NCBI RefSeq assembly: GCF_021559775.1
Contig: NZ_CP056047.1
Span: forward strand, 806,001-870,000
DNA: 64,000 nt
DNA from: Gillisella vitis
Lineage (GTDB): Bacteria; Pseudomonadota; Alphaproteobacteria; Rhizobiales; Rhizobiaceae
Reading direction: 5' to 3'
A program made the translations under genes and the position numbers. Below are positions 38,298 to 48,195 of the stretch, piece by piece. Under the pieces are notes generated by a model that was not told where the DNA came from, ran no database searches, and saw only the letters and a list, made by a program, of their open reading frames with translations. Positions within the stretch are counted from its first letter, which is position 1. Each line of letters starts with the position of its first letter.

Positions 38298-39341
38298 TCA
38301 GATCGGCATGGGATATTGCCGGTAAATCGCGGCAATGCCCTTCATCACCTCGTCGGACAGGTTGACGTCGGCAGCGCCGATATTGGTTTTTAGCTGGTCC
38401 ATGCTTGTCGCACCAATAATAACCGAGGCCATGAACGGGCGGGTCAGGCAGAAGGCCAGCGCCATTTGCGACGGGTCGAGACCATGCTGCTTCGCCAGAT
38501 CCAGATAGGCGCGGGTGGCGGGTTCCTGATGGGGTGTCAGACGGCCACCGATATCGCCGTTGATTGAGCCGCGTGATCCGGCGGGCTTTGCGCCATCAAG
38601 ATATTTGCCGCTCAGGATGCCGCCAGCCAGCGGCGAATAGGAGAGAAGCCCGACCTGTTCGTGGTGGGACAGTTCTGCCATGTCGAGATCGTGCGGACGG
38701 TAAAGCAGGTTATATTCGTTCTGCACGCTGGCAACGCGAGGAAGGCCTTTTTCTTCGGCAATCGATAGAAATTTCTGCGTCCCCCAGGTGGTTTCGTTCG
38801 ACAGGCCGATGGCGCGGATCTTTCCGGCGGTCACGCAATCCTGCAAGGCTTCGAGCTTTTCGGTGATTTCGGCCAGCACCTGGGCGCGGTTCTGGTTGGA
38901 TGGATCATAGCCCCAGACACCACGGAAATGATAATGACCGCGATTAGGCCAATGAATTTGATAGAGGTCGATATAATCGGTTTTCAGCCGCATCAGGCTG
39001 GCATCGACCGCCTCGCGGATCGTGTCGGCATTGATCGGCGCACCACCCCGGATATAGGGCCGCCCGGCCCCTGCAACCTTGGTCGCCAGGACCACATCCT
39101 TGCGTTTTCCGGTTTTTTCAAACCACAGGCCGATCAGTTTTTCGGTGTCCGTATAGGTTTCGGCAGAGAGCGGCGTGGTGGGATAAAGCTCGGCGGTATC
39201 GAAGAAATTCACACCCTTATCAAGGGCATAGTCCATTTGCGCGAAAGCGTCTTCCTTGGTGTTCTGGCTTCCCCAGGTCATGGTGCCGAGGCAGATTGAG
39301 GAGACGGAGATATCCGTGCGGCCAAGCCTGTTATATTTCAT
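38298..39341 (-). CDS. Aldo/keto reductase, Tas-like
   Basis: This is a 347-residue NADP(H)-dependent TIM-barrel reductase. It has the N-terminus MKYNRLGRTDISVSSICLGTMTWG, the catalytic Asp-Tyr in FFDTAELYP, Lys in ATKVAG, and His in YQIHWPNRG. The insertion TTPLSAETYTDTEKLIG is typical of the Tas subgroup. The C-terminal cofactor loop is IIGATSMDQLKTNI. The physiological substrate is unknown. It is divergent from fabD. Confidence 0.92.
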   Translation of the reverse strand: MKYNRLGRTDISVSSICLGTMTWGSQNTKEDAFAQMDYALDKGVNFFDTAELYPTTPLSAETYTDTEKLIGLWFEKTGKRKDVVLATKVAGAGRPYIRGGAPINADTIREAVDASLMRLKTDYIDLYQIHWPNRGHYHFRGVWGYDPSNQNRAQVLAEITEKLEALQDCVTAGKIRAIGLSNETTWGTQKFLSIAEEKGLPRVASVQNEYNLLYRPHDLDMAELSHHEQVGLLSYSPLAGGILSGKYLDGAKPAGSRGSINGDIGGRLTPHQEPATRAYLDLAKQHGLDPSQMALAFCLTRPFMASVIIGATSMDQLKTNIGAADVNLSDEVMKGIAAIYRQYPMPI

Positions 39342-39548
39342 GGTCTATGGTCCAGGTTTTCAAAAAGCTCTTTGCGAGCAGGGAGGGATCGAGGCGGAAT
39401 GTAGAGGGAATTTTTCGATCCGCAAGACCCGCCAATGCACCTCTAAAGCCTGTGACTTCACCGGGGTTGAGGCGTCGATACGGCCTCGAAGGGTTGACTC
39501 TCCAGGATAGTTTGTGAATTGGAGAAGGAAATTAGCAGGGAGTACCGC

Positions 39549-40493
39549 ATGGGTGTCGCATTTACATTTCCGGGCCAGGGCAGCCAGGTCGTCGGAATGG
39601 GCAAGGATCTGGCTGAGGCTTTTCCGGAAGCCCGCACGGTTTTTGACGAAGTTGACGATGCACTCGGTCAGAAACTGTCGGACGTGATGTGGAACGGGTC
39701 CGTTGAGGATCTGACCCTGACGGCCAATGCCCAGCCGGCGCTGATGGCTGTGTCCATTGCGGTGCTGCGGGTCATGGAAGCGCGTGGTTTTTCGTTAGCG
39801 GGCAAAGTGTCCTATGTCGCGGGCCATTCGCTCGGTGAATATTCGGCGCTCTGTGCCGCCGGCACCTTCAGCCTTGCCGACACCGCTCGCCTGCTTCGCA
39901 TTCGCGGCAATGCCATGCAGGCCGCCGTTCCGGTCGGTGCCGGGGCCATGGCGGCAATCCTGGGTCTTGAGCATGGCGACGTCGAAAAGGTCTGCAAGGC
40001 GGCCAGCAGCGACGGCCCGGTGCAGATCGCCAATGACAATGGCGGCGGCCAGCTGGTGATTTCCGGCGCGAAGGCTGCCGTGGAAAAGGCATCAGTGCTT
40101 GCGATGGAAAAAGGCGCCAAGCGCGCCATCATGCTGCCAGTCTCGGCGCCATTCCATTCGACGCTGATGGGTCCGGCAGCCGATGCCATGGCCCAGGCTC
40201 TGGCGACGGTTGAGATGAAAGCACCTGTCGTGCCGTTGATCGCCAATGTCGTCGCCGTTCCGGTAAGCGACCCGAACGAGATCCGCCGCCTGTTGGTGGA
40301 GCAGGTGACGGGGCAGGTGCGCTGGCGTGAAACGGTAGAATGGTTCAGCCACAATGCCGTCTCGGTTCTCTATGAGATTGGCGCGGGCAAGGTACTGAGC
40401 GGCCTGGTGCGTCGCATCGACAAGAATATCACCGGCACGGCGGTCGGTTCACCAGCTGATATCGAAGCGGCCCTGACCGCGTTGATGTCTTAA
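39549..40493 (+). CDS. fabD: Malonyl-CoA:ACP transacylase
   Basis: This is a 314-residue enzyme loading malonate onto ACP. It has the N-terminal TFPGQGSQVVGMG, the nucleophile Ser in AGHSLGEYSAL near 94, catalytic His in SAPFHSTLM near 203, and the Gln loop IANDNGGGQLVISG. The ATG at 39549 follows a GCAGGGAG ribosome site. It is the first of the fab genes. Confidence 0.96.
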   Translation: MGVAFTFPGQGSQVVGMGKDLAEAFPEARTVFDEVDDALGQKLSDVMWNGSVEDLTLTANAQPALMAVSIAVLRVMEARGFSLAGKVSYVAGHSLGEYSALCAAGTFSLADTARLLRIRGNAMQAAVPVGAGAMAAILGLEHGDVEKVCKAASSDGPVQIANDNGGGQLVISGAKAAVEKASVLAMEKGAKRAIMLPVSAPFHSTLMGPAADAMAQALATVEMKAPVVPLIANVVAVPVSDPNEIRRLLVEQVTGQVRWRETVEWFSHNAVSVLYEIGAGKVLSGLVRRIDKNITGTAVGSPADIEAALTALMS

Positions 40494-40624
40494 GCCATCT
40501 GGTTTGCGGCCTGCCGGGGCTGGTAGCTTATGCCGGTCGCTTATGAATGCACAATGCAGAAGTTTCTAACATGAGGCTGGCGTTTCGCAGGGCGGAACCG
40601 GGTTTCAAGCAACGAGGATTGAAC

Positions 40625-41362
40625 ATGTTCGATTTGACCGGCCGCAAGGCCCTGGTAACCGGCGCAACCGGCGGCATTGGCGAGGAAATCGCCCGCATGC
40701 TGCATGCGCAAGGCGCAATCGTCGGTCTGCATGGCACCCGCGTCGAAAAGCTGGAGGCGCTGGCCGCCGATCTCGGCGAGCGTGTGAAGATTTTTCCCGC
40801 CAATCTCGCCGACCGCGATGACGTGAAGGCACTGGGCGAAAAGGCCGAAGCAGAACTGGAAGGCGTCGACATTCTCGTCAACAATGCCGGTATCACCAAG
40901 GACGGCCTGTTCGTGCGCATGTCGGATGCCGATTGGGACAGCGTGCTGGAGGTCAATCTGACCTCGACATTCCGCCTGACGCGCGAGCTTACCCATCCGA
41001 TGATGCGCCGCCGCTATGGCCGGATCATCAACATCACGTCGATTGTCGGCGTGACCGGCAATCCCGGCCAGGCCAATTACTGTGCCTCCAAGGCTGGCAT
41101 GATCGGCTTTTCCAAGTCGCTGGCCCAGGAAATTGCCGCGCGCAACGTCACGGTCAACTGTATTGCACCGGGCTTTATCGAAAGCGCCATGACTGGCAAG
41201 CTGAACGATAAGCAGAAAGACACCATTATGGGGGCAATCCCCATGAAACGCATGGGAACGGGAGCCGAGATTGCGTCTGCCGTTCTCTACCTGGCCTCTT
41301 CGGAAGCGAGCTATGTCACTGGCCAGACACTGCATGTGAATGGCGGCATGGCAATGATCTGA
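40625..41362 (+). CDS. fabG: 3-oxoacyl-ACP reductase
   Basis: This is a 245-residue SDR reducing beta-ketoacyl-ACP with NADPH. It has the cofactor loop TGATGGIGEEIA at 12-23, NNAGITKDGLF near 86-96, catalytic Ser in INITSIVG, and Tyr-Lys in NYCASKAGM near 151-159. The ATG at 40625 fits the family; the open frame begins 26 codons earlier. It lies 131 nt after fabD. Confidence 0.96.
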   Translation: MFDLTGRKALVTGATGGIGEEIARMLHAQGAIVGLHGTRVEKLEALAADLGERVKIFPANLADRDDVKALGEKAEAELEGVDILVNNAGITKDGLFVRMSDADWDSVLEVNLTSTFRLTRELTHPMMRRRYGRIINITSIVGVTGNPGQANYCASKAGMIGFSKSLAQEIAARNVTVNCIAPGFIESAMTGKLNDKQKDTIMGAIPMKRMGTGAEIASAVLYLASSEASYVTGQTLHVNGGMAMI

Positions 41363-41657
41363 AGACAAGCCAAAACCCGGTTAATTGGTCTGGGAACAAC
41401 CAGAGGGCATCGATTTTCGGGCTTTCCGGCAGACTTAAACCATGTTAATCGGGCGGGGACTGTGAGCAGTCGTCCCGGAAATGGCCAGAAAATGGCCACG
41501 AAATGGAAGGTCTTGCGCCTGACCGTGAGCACGGAACGAACGTGTGCAGAGCGGGTTCAACGCAAATGCCGGCGACGTCTTCGGACCCGCGGGCGCAAAA
41601 CAGGGTGGGAACGTCATCACGGCATTCCCTTTTATATTAGAGGTCGAGGAAACCGAC

Positions 41658-41894
41658 ATGAGCGATATCGCAGAACGCGTAAAGAAAATTGTTATTGACC
41701 ATCTGGGCGTTGAAGCCGACAAGGTCGTTGAAGGCGCAAGCTTCATCGACGATCTCGGTGCAGACTCGCTCGACACGGTCGAACTGGTCATGGCGTTCGA
41801 AGAAGAATTCGGCGTCGAGATCCCCGACGATGCAGCTGACTCCATCCTCACGGTTGGCGATGCTGTCAAGTTCATCGAAAAGGCTCAGGCTTGA
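41658..41894 (+). CDS. acpP: Acyl carrier protein
   Basis: This is a 78-residue acidic protein carrying the phosphopantetheine Ser in [15 protein letters not shown] (Ser37). The length and helix pattern are those of primary-metabolism ACP. It is preceded by GAGGAAACC as ribosome site and by nearly 300 nt of non-coding DNA after fabG, so it likely has its own promoter, as expected for an abundant protein. A GC-rich hairpin follows the stop. Confidence 0.97.
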
Positions 41895-41911
41895 TCCTTG
41901 ATCTTCCTGAG

Positions 41912-41937
41912 AGGGGCGGGCGCCTGTCCGCCCCCTT
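41912..41937 (+). terminator. Terminator-like hairpin after acpP
   Basis: GGGGCGG (41913-41919) pairs with CCGCCCC (41928-41934) with an 8-nt loop, followed by CTTC. The T-run is short, so termination may be partial, allowing some readthrough into fabF. Confidence 0.6.
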
Positions 41938-42137
41938 CAAAGGACCTGCAAGCAAATCATGCACCTGCGGTCCTGTTTGTTTTGACGTTGTTTTCAGGTT
42001 TCACAGTCGTACCGCATCCTAGATGACGGGCAATCGGGCTGGAAATCTCTAATCCGTGGCATGTTTTCACCTTCAATCGAGGCGGATTGAGGGGGCATGC
42101 GTTAGCATTTGATTGTTTGAGTGGGGTGAACGGGCGA

Positions 42138-43400
42138 ATGAGACGTGTCGTTATCACCGGTACCGGCATGGTATCTCCTCTTGGCTGCGGTACGGACGTC
42201 ACCTGGACGCGGCTTCTTGCCGGCCAGAACGCTGCCCGCAAGGTAACCGAATTCGAGGTCGAGGATCTTCCGGCCAAGATCGCGTGCCGCCTTCCCTTTG
42301 GCGACGGTACAGACGGCACATTCAATGCCGATGACTGGATGGAGCCGAAGGAACAGCGCAAGGTCGATCCTTTTATCGTTTATGCGATGGCCGCTGCTGA
42401 AATGGCATTGGCCGATGCCGACTGGAAACCTCAGACCGACGAGGATCAGATTGCTACCGGCGTGCTGATCGGTTCGGGTATTGGTGGCATTGAAGGCATT
42501 GTCGAAGCCGGCTATACGCTGCGCGACAAAGGTCCGCGTCGCATTTCCCCCTTCTTCATTCCTGGCCGTCTGATCAACTTGGCCTCCGGTCATGTTTCGA
42601 TCCGCCACAAGCTGCGCGGTCCGAACCATTCGGTGGTCACCGCCTGTTCGACGGGCGCCCATGCTATCGGCGATGCCAGCCGGTTCATCGCTTTCGGCGA
42701 TGCCGACGTGATGGTGGCCGGTGGTGCTGAATCGCCGATCAGCCGGATTTCGCTGGCCGGTTTTGCCGCCTGCAAGGCCCTGTCCACCCAGCATAACGAC
42801 GATCCGCAAAAGGCTTCGCGCCCCTATGACAGAGACCGCGACGGTTTCGTGATGGGCGAGGGCGCCGGGATCGTGGTGCTTGAGGAGTTGGAACATGCCA
42901 AGGCGCGTGGTGCCAAGATCTATGCCGAAGTGGTAGGCTATGGCCTGTCCGGCGATGCATTCCATATCACGGCACCTGCGGAAGATGGCGATGGCGCCTT
43001 CCGCTGCATGACCATGGCGCTGAAGCGCGCTGGGATGACGGCTGCCGATATCGACTATATCAATGCCCATGGCACATCGACCATGGCCGATACGATTGAG
43101 CTTGGCGCTGTCGAGCGGCTGGTCGGCGCGTCCGCCTCGAAGATTTCGATGTCCTCGACCAAATCGGCGATTGGACATCTTCTGGGGGCAGCCGGTGCCG
43201 TCGAAGCGATCTTCTCGGCGCTTGCCATTCGGGATGGCATCGTTCCACCGACGCTGAACCTCGATACGCCGGATGTGGACAGTGCCATTGACCTCGTGCC
43301 GCATCAGGCCCGAAAGCGCGATGTGCGGGTGGCCCTGTCGAATTCCTTCGGGTTCGGCGGCACCAATGCATCGCTGGTGCTGCGCCGCTTCGAAGGCTAG
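42138..43400 (+). CDS. fabF: 3-oxoacyl-ACP synthase II
   Basis: This is a 420-residue condensing enzyme. It has the N-terminus MRRVVITGTGMVSPLGCG, the active-site Cys in VTACSTGAHAIGD near 172, His in NAHGTSTMADTIE, and Lys-His in STKSAIGHLLGAAGAVE. The C-terminus NSFGFGGTNASLV is typical. The ATG at 42138 was chosen. Its TAG stop is the first base context of a palindromic repeat (43400-43450). Confidence 0.96.
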   Translation: MRRVVITGTGMVSPLGCGTDVTWTRLLAGQNAARKVTEFEVEDLPAKIACRLPFGDGTDGTFNADDWMEPKEQRKVDPFIVYAMAAAEMALADADWKPQTDEDQIATGVLIGSGIGGIEGIVEAGYTLRDKGPRRISPFFIPGRLINLASGHVSIRHKLRGPNHSVVTACSTGAHAIGDASRFIAFGDADVMVAGGAESPISRISLAGFAACKALSTQHNDDPQKASRPYDRDRDGFVMGEGAGIVVLEELEHAKARGAKIYAEVVGYGLSGDAFHITAPAEDGDGAFRCMTMALKRAGMTAADIDYINAHGTSTMADTIELGAVERLVGASASKISMSSTKSAIGHLLGAAGAVEAIFSALAIRDGIVPPTLNLDTPDVDSAIDLVPHQARKRDVRVALSNSFGFGGTNASLVLRRFEG

Positions 43401-43450
43401 AGTTTGCCTGAGGAAAAGCGGAGACCGGTTTTCCCGAAAAGACTAACGGC
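43400..43450. repeat. Short palindromic intergenic repeat, family A, copy 2
   Basis: It begins GAGTTTGCCTGAGGAAAAGC and ends AAAAGACTAACGG, with an inner GGTTTTCC arm. It begins on the last base of the fabF stop codon, as copies 1 and 3 do for rfbD and holC. Confidence 0.75.
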
Positions 43451-43739
43451 AGCTTCGAGAGCGACGGGCCAAACGCTTGTGCTTCTGTGATTCAAGCCTT
43501 GGTCATGCTCTCAATCCCGACCAGTCGGAAAAATAGATCCCCTGCCTTTTCTGAAAGGCAGGGGTAGAGTATGAAACTCTGCCGGGCCGATGCTGTTTCG
43601 TGGTAAGGGCAGAGGATGGGCTTGAAGGTCTGGTTTCAACCCCTGCCGTCGCTACAACGCCGGAAGACATGTCTCCGGAACCCGCTTTTGCCGTAATGCT
43701 TGCCCAAAAGCACCATGACCGAACAGAAGAGGAGTGCCG
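43451..43739. other. Remainder of the fabF-mltG intergenic region
   Basis: Together with the repeat before it this makes a 339-nt gap. It includes a strong hairpin at 43539-43564. The minus-strand side of that hairpin is followed by a T-rich stretch, the plus-strand side is not. No convincing small gene is seen. Confidence 0.4.
43539..43564. other. Perfect 11-bp inverted repeat upstream of mltG
   Basis: CCCCTGCCTTT and AAAGGCAGGGG flank a 4-nt loop. No T-run follows on the plus strand, so it is more likely an RNA stem or attenuator in the fabF-mltG spacer than a simple terminator. Confidence 0.5.
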
Positions 43740-44978
43740 GTGAGCGATCGCGTCGACCAGGAAGCCAACCGTTCCAGCAATGGTGGCGAACAGCAGCCCC
43801 AAAATCAAAACCAGGCGGCAAAAGGGCCTTTCATCCCCAAATCGCCCTCGGAAGCCCTGAGGCCAGAGCGGGTGCCGCAACCGCCGCGTCGTTCACGGCG
43901 CGCGCGCAGCCAGGTGGTGGTGTTCCTGAATTTCGTGATGACCTTGCTGGTCTTTGCCTGCATTGCCGCAGTTGCTGCCTTCTATTACGTGGTCTCTGCG
44001 TTTCAGGACCCCGGTCCGCTCCCGACCAACGCCAATTTTCTGGTTCGCAACGGCGCGGGCGTCTCCGAGATCTCCACCAGCCTTGAGCGCAATGGCATGA
44101 TTTCCGATGCGCGGATTTTCCGTTACATGACATCGACCTATCTGCATGACGGCGATACGTTGAAGGCTGGCGAATACGAGATCAAGGCCGGCGCCTCGAT
44201 GAAGGATATTCTCGAGCTGCTGCGGTCGGGCAAATCCATTCTCTATTCGGTGACGCTGCCGGAGGGTCTGACGGTCAAGCAGATGTTCGACCGGCTGGCC
44301 AAGGATGAGACGCTGGAAGGCGATCTACCCAAGGCGCTGCCGCCAGAGGGAAGCCTGCGCCCGGATACCTATAAATTCACCCGGGGCACCAAGCGGCAGG
44401 AGGTCGTCGACCAAATGCTCGACGGACAGAAACGTCTTGTCGATCAGATATGGGCCAATCGTTCCCCCGACCTGTCCTTGAAGACCAAGGAGCAATTCGT
44501 GGTTCTGGCCTCCATTGTCGAAAAGGAAACCGGCAAGGATGACGAGCGCGCCCATGTGGCCTCGGTGTTCCTCAACCGGCTGCAGAAGGGCATGCGGCTG
44601 CAATCGGACCCGACCATCGTTTACGGGTTGTTCGGCGGTGACGGCAAACCTGCCGACCGGCCGATCTACCAGTCGGACCTGCAGAAGCAGACGCCCTATA
44701 ATACCTATGTGATCAAGGGCCTGCCGCCGGGACCGATTGCCAATCCAGGCCGCGCGGCGCTGGAGGCGGTTGCCAATCCCTGGCGCACCTCCGATCTGTA
44801 TTTCGTCGCAGATGGCACCGGCGGTCACGTCTTTGCATCGACCCTGGATGAGCATAATGCCAATGTCAGGCGCTGGCGCAAGCTGGAGGCGGATCGGGGT
44901 GCAGATCCGGGTCAAGCTGTCGATGGCCAGCCCGAAGCGGATCCTGATCAGGCTCCGAAACCGGCGAAGAAAAAATAA
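43740..44978 (+). CDS. mltG: Endolytic murein transglycosylase
   Basis: This is a 412-residue inner-membrane protein (YceG family) cleaving nascent glycan strands. A Pro/Gln-rich cytoplasmic N-terminus precedes one membrane helix at about 60-85 (VFLNFVMTLLVFACIAAVAAFYY, partly). A LysM-like region follows, then the catalytic Glu in SIVEKETGKDDER near 256-262 and the LQSDPTIVYG motif. I chose GTG at 43740 because the AGAGGAG site sits just upstream; a GTG two codons earlier overlaps it. The tail is charged and Pro-rich. Confidence 0.94.
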   Translation: MSDRVDQEANRSSNGGEQQPQNQNQAAKGPFIPKSPSEALRPERVPQPPRRSRRARSQVVVFLNFVMTLLVFACIAAVAAFYYVVSAFQDPGPLPTNANFLVRNGAGVSEISTSLERNGMISDARIFRYMTSTYLHDGDTLKAGEYEIKAGASMKDILELLRSGKSILYSVTLPEGLTVKQMFDRLAKDETLEGDLPKALPPEGSLRPDTYKFTRGTKRQEVVDQMLDGQKRLVDQIWANRSPDLSLKTKEQFVVLASIVEKETGKDDERAHVASVFLNRLQKGMRLQSDPTIVYGLFGGDGKPADRPIYQSDLQKQTPYNTYVIKGLPPGPIANPGRAALEAVANPWRTSDLYFVADGTGGHVFASTLDEHNANVRRWRKLEADRGADPGQAVDGQPEADPDQAPKPAKKK

Positions 44979-45033
44979 CGTGACGCGGCTGGCCGGATGA
45001 CCGGTCAAACGTAGCTGCGATGGAAGACACACG

Positions 45034-45924
45034 ATGACATTGCAATCGATGACCGGGTTCGCCCGCAATGAAGGTCAGATCGGCCGCTATCGTTTTGCCT
45101 GGGAGCTGCGTTCGGTCAATGGCAAGGGGCTGGATGTGCGGCTTCGCCTGCCGCCGGGCCTGGAAGACATGGAAACCGACGTCAAGGCGGCGGTCGCCTT
45201 GCTGCTGTCTCGCGGCAATGTGCAGGTTGGCCTGAGCCTGACGGCCAGCGACAACCGCATGGAAGCGGTGGTCAACCGCGATGCGCTGGATGCCGTTCTG
45301 GAGTTGCGTGCTCAATTGGGGCCGGGCATCGTCTCTGCCGAACCATTGTCGCTCGACACGCTTCTGTCCATCCGTGGCCTTGTCGATCTGCGCGAGGCCC
45401 AGGAGGACGGCACACAGCTGGCCGCACGGCGGCAAATGCTGCTGGGCGAACTGGAAACCGCCGTCGCCGCACTTGCTGAGATGCGGTCGCACGAGGGCCT
45501 TGCCTTGCAGGCGGTCCTGCTCGCACATATCGATGAAATCGAGCGACTGGCCTTGGTCATCGAGGCTGATCCATCCCGCAGCCCGGACGATATCGCACGA
45601 CGGCTCGCCACGCAGATCAGCGCGTTGCTGGCGTCCGCGCCTGTTTTGGACAAGGACAGGCTTTACGCCGAGGCTGCCTTGATGGCCACCAAGGCCGATC
45701 TGCGCGAGGAGATCGACCGGTTGAAGGCGCATGTGGCTGCGGCTCGGACCCTGCTGCGCGCTGGCGGTCCGGTCGGGCGCAAGCTCGATTTTCTGGCGCA
45801 GGAATTTAATCGCGAATCGAATACCATCTGCTCCAAATCCAATTCCGCCGCGGTTACGGCGGCCGGGATCGAATTGAAGGTCGTCATCGACCAGTTCCGC
45901 GAGCAGGTCCAAAATCTGGAGTGA
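45034..45924 (+). CDS. YicC family protein
   Basis: This is a 296-residue protein with the family N-terminus MTLQSMTGFARNEG and C-terminus KLDFLAQEFNRESNTICSKSN followed by IELKVVIDQFREQVQNLE. YicC proteins in E. coli are reported to act as endoribonucleases. Glu-rich and Asp-rich C-terminal motifs fit the C-terminal DUF1732 domain. It lies 55 nt after mltG and 3 nt before gmk, a common alphaproteobacterial order. Confidence 0.93.
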   Translation: MTLQSMTGFARNEGQIGRYRFAWELRSVNGKGLDVRLRLPPGLEDMETDVKAAVALLLSRGNVQVGLSLTASDNRMEAVVNRDALDAVLELRAQLGPGIVSAEPLSLDTLLSIRGLVDLREAQEDGTQLAARRQMLLGELETAVAALAEMRSHEGLALQAVLLAHIDEIERLALVIEADPSRSPDDIARRLATQISALLASAPVLDKDRLYAEAALMATKADLREEIDRLKAHVAAARTLLRAGGPVGRKLDFLAQEFNRESNTICSKSNSAAVTAAGIELKVVIDQFREQVQNLE

Positions 45925-45927
45925 AAC

Positions 45928-46590
45928 ATGTCCATCGCAGCGTCCAAAAACGCCACCATTCCCAGGCGCGGCCTGATGCTGGTGATTTCCTCACCCTCGG
46001 GGGCGGGTAAATCGACCATTTCACGCACGCTGATGGATATCGACAAGCAGATCGGCATGTCGGTCAGCGTCACCACGCGCCAGCGTCGTCCGAGTGAAAT
46101 CGAGGGCGTGCATTACCATTTCATTTCGCAGCGTGAATTCGAGCGGCTCAAGGCCTCGGATGCGCTGCTGGAATGGGCGGAAGTGCATGGCAATTTCTAT
46201 GGTACACCACGCGAGCCGGTGGAGGTGGCGATGTCAGAGGGACGTGACATGCTGTTCGACATCGACTGGCAGGGTGCCCAGCAATTGCAGGAGAAAATGG
46301 CCGCCGATGTCGTTTCGGTCTTCATCCTGCCACCGACCATGACCGAGCTGCAATCGCGCCTGCACCGCCGCGCCGAGGATTCCGAAGAGGTGATCCAGAC
46401 GCGGCTGGCCAATTCCCGCTCCGAGATCGAGCATTGGCGTGAATATGACTATGTCATCGTCAATGACGATCTGAATTCGGCCTTCGATGCCGTGCAGTCA
46501 ATCGTCAAGGCCGAGCGCCTGCGCCGCGACCGCCGCCCGGGCCTGTTCGATTTCGTCAATAACCTGATTACGGAAGAGCCAAAGCTTTAA
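45928..46590 (+). CDS. gmk: Guanylate kinase
   Basis: This is a 220-residue enzyme converting GMP to GDP. It has the P-loop [13 protein letters not shown] near 21-33, the GMP-binding [19 protein letters not shown], and [13 protein letters not shown]. Length and termination near FVNNLI are standard. It starts 3 nt after the YicC-family gene. Confidence 0.97.
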   Translation: MSIAASKNATIPRRGLMLVISSPSGAGKSTISRTLMDIDKQIGMSVSVTTRQRRPSEIEGVHYHFISQREFERLKASDALLEWAEVHGNFYGTPREPVEVAMSEGRDMLFDIDWQGAQQLQEKMAADVVSVFILPPTMTELQSRLHRRAEDSEEVIQTRLANSRSEIEHWREYDYVIVNDDLNSAFDAVQSIVKAERLRRDRRPGLFDFVNNLITEEPKL

Positions 46591-46652
46591 CATATGGTCA
46601 GGACTGGAGGGTCCGAACCAAATAGCCTGTTCCTGGTGGCATGAGGAGAGAG

Positions 46653-47339
46653 ATGCCAATGGCGGAGAATGGTCTCGATAGCAGCTCGGGTGCGGCGATC
46701 TATTCGCCGCTAACCCTGAAGCTTTATGATCTCGTCGTGCTCGGTTTTTCCAACCGCTTCGCTTGGACATGCCCGACGCGCAAGGTGCTACTCCCGTTCT
46801 TCAAGGCGCATCTCAGTGACAATCATCTCGATGTCGGCGTTGGCACGGGCTATTACCTTGCGGAGGCGGGGATCGGCCCGCATCAGAAGGTCAGCCTGCT
46901 CGACCTCAACCCGAACAGCCTGAAGGCGGCGCAGGCGCGCTTGGCCCGGTCTTTGGGCCGAGCGTGTAGCACCTATGTCGGTGACGTGAGGCGACCGCAG
47001 CCGCTGCCGTCGGATTGCCGTTTTTCGTCAATTTCGCTGTTCTATCTCTATCACTGCTTGCCGGGCAGCATGGCGGAAAAGTCAGCTTCCATCGCCCATC
47101 TGTCGCCCTATCTGGAACCCGGCGGGGTGATATACGGGGCGACAATCCTCGGCGAGAGCGCTGGCCATAACCACTATGGCCGACGACTGATGGCGGTCTA
47201 CAATGCGAAGGGTGTTTTCGGCAATCGCCACGACACGCAGGAGGGCCTTACGGAGACGCTCAGTGCGCATTTTCAGGATGTGGACGTCCGGCGTCATGGC
47301 CGGGTCGCCCTGTTTACCCTGCGCGTCCCGAAGGCATGA
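46653..47339 (+). CDS. Class I SAM-dependent methyltransferase
   Basis: This is a 228-residue protein. Motif I LDVGVGTGYYLAEAG lies near 59-73, then SLLDLNPNSLKAAQARL (motif II) and a motif-IV-like FYLYHCLPGS. It ends in a beta strand VALFTLRVPK. It resembles small-molecule methyltransferases of actinomycete or proteobacterial secondary metabolism rather than RNA enzymes, but the substrate is unknown. The ATG at 46653 follows a GAGGAGAG ribosome site; an ATG four codons upstream is alternative. It sits between gmk and the convergent rsmA and looks like an added gene. Confidence 0.82.
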   Translation: MPMAENGLDSSSGAAIYSPLTLKLYDLVVLGFSNRFAWTCPTRKVLLPFFKAHLSDNHLDVGVGTGYYLAEAGIGPHQKVSLLDLNPNSLKAAQARLARSLGRACSTYVGDVRRPQPLPSDCRFSSISLFYLYHCLPGSMAEKSASIAHLSPYLEPGGVIYGATILGESAGHNHYGRRLMAVYNAKGVFGNRHDTQEGLTETLSAHFQDVDVRRHGRVALFTLRVPKA

Positions 47340-47367
47340 TCGGCGCGTTTGTTTGATTGAGTAGTGG

Positions 47368-48195
47368 CTACAGCAGATTGGCAATCCGGCAGAATTCCTC
47401 GACCGACAGGGTTTCTGCCCGGCGCGATGGATCGATTTCGGCGCGGTTCAGAAGCGCTTCACCACCCAGGGGCTTCAGGCTGGCACGCAGCATCTTGCGC
47501 CGCTGACCAAAGGCGGCCTGGGTCAGTTTTTCCAGCTTGGCGATCTCGCAAGGGATGGGGGCAGGGCGCGGCGTCAGATGCACCACTGTGGATGTCACTT
47601 TCGGCGGTGGTGTGAAGGCCTGTGGTGACAGGTCGAACGCCATATGGGCCTCAGTCCGCCAGCCGCAGAGTACACCGAGTCGGCCATAATGGTCGTCATC
47701 GGCTTGCGCCACAATCCGCTGGCCGACTTCCTTCTGGAACATCAGCGTCAACGAGTCCCAGAAGGGCGGCCATTGGCGTGGCATCAGCCAGTTGATCAAC
47801 AATTGCGTGCCGACATTATAGGGCAAGTTGGCGACGATTTTCACCGGACCATCCGGGGCCATAGCTTCAAAATCGGTCTTCAGCGCATCGCCTTCAATCA
47901 CCTCAAGGCGGCCCGGATAATGGTCGGAAATCTCGGCCAGCGCCGGCAGGCAGCGGCTGTCGCGCTCTATGGCGATAACCTTCTTGGCGCCCAGCGCCAG
48001 CAAGGCGCGCGTCAGGCCGCCTGGGCCTGGGCCGACCTCGAACACCGTCGCATTCGTCAGGTCACCGGCGGTGCGGGCGACTTTTTGGGTGATATTGAGG
48101 TCCAGCAGAAAATTCTGGCCGAGTGCTTTCTTTGCATCCAGCCCATGGCGCTGGATAACGTCGCGCAGCGGCGGCAATCCGTCCAGAGCGGCCAT
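47368..48195 (-). CDS. rsmA: 16S rRNA adenine dimethyltransferase
   Basis: This is a 275-residue enzyme (KsgA) dimethylating A1518 and A1519 of 16S rRNA. It has [11 protein letters not shown] near 24-34, the SAM motif [17 protein letters not shown], and the adenine-site [12 protein letters not shown]. Its start overlaps the pdxA stop by 1 nt. It is the last gene of the surA-pdxA-rsmA run. Confidence 0.97.
   Translation of the reverse strand: MAALDGLPPLRDVIQRHGLDAKKALGQNFLLDLNITQKVARTAGDLTNATVFEVGPGPGGLTRALLALGAKKVIAIERDSRCLPALAEISDHYPGRLEVIEGDALKTDFEAMAPDGPVKIVANLPYNVGTQLLINWLMPRQWPPFWDSLTLMFQKEVGQRIVAQADDDHYGRLGVLCGWRTEAHMAFDLSPQAFTPPPKVTSTVVHLTPRPAPIPCEIAKLEKLTQAAFGQRRKMLRASLKPLGGEALLNRAEIDPSRRAETLSVEEFCRIANLL

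Noticed and set aside
41363..41657. Possible coding extension of acpP upstream of 41658
   Set aside because: The frame stays open from 41544, but ACP starts at MSDIAERV with its own ribosome site; the rest is leader.
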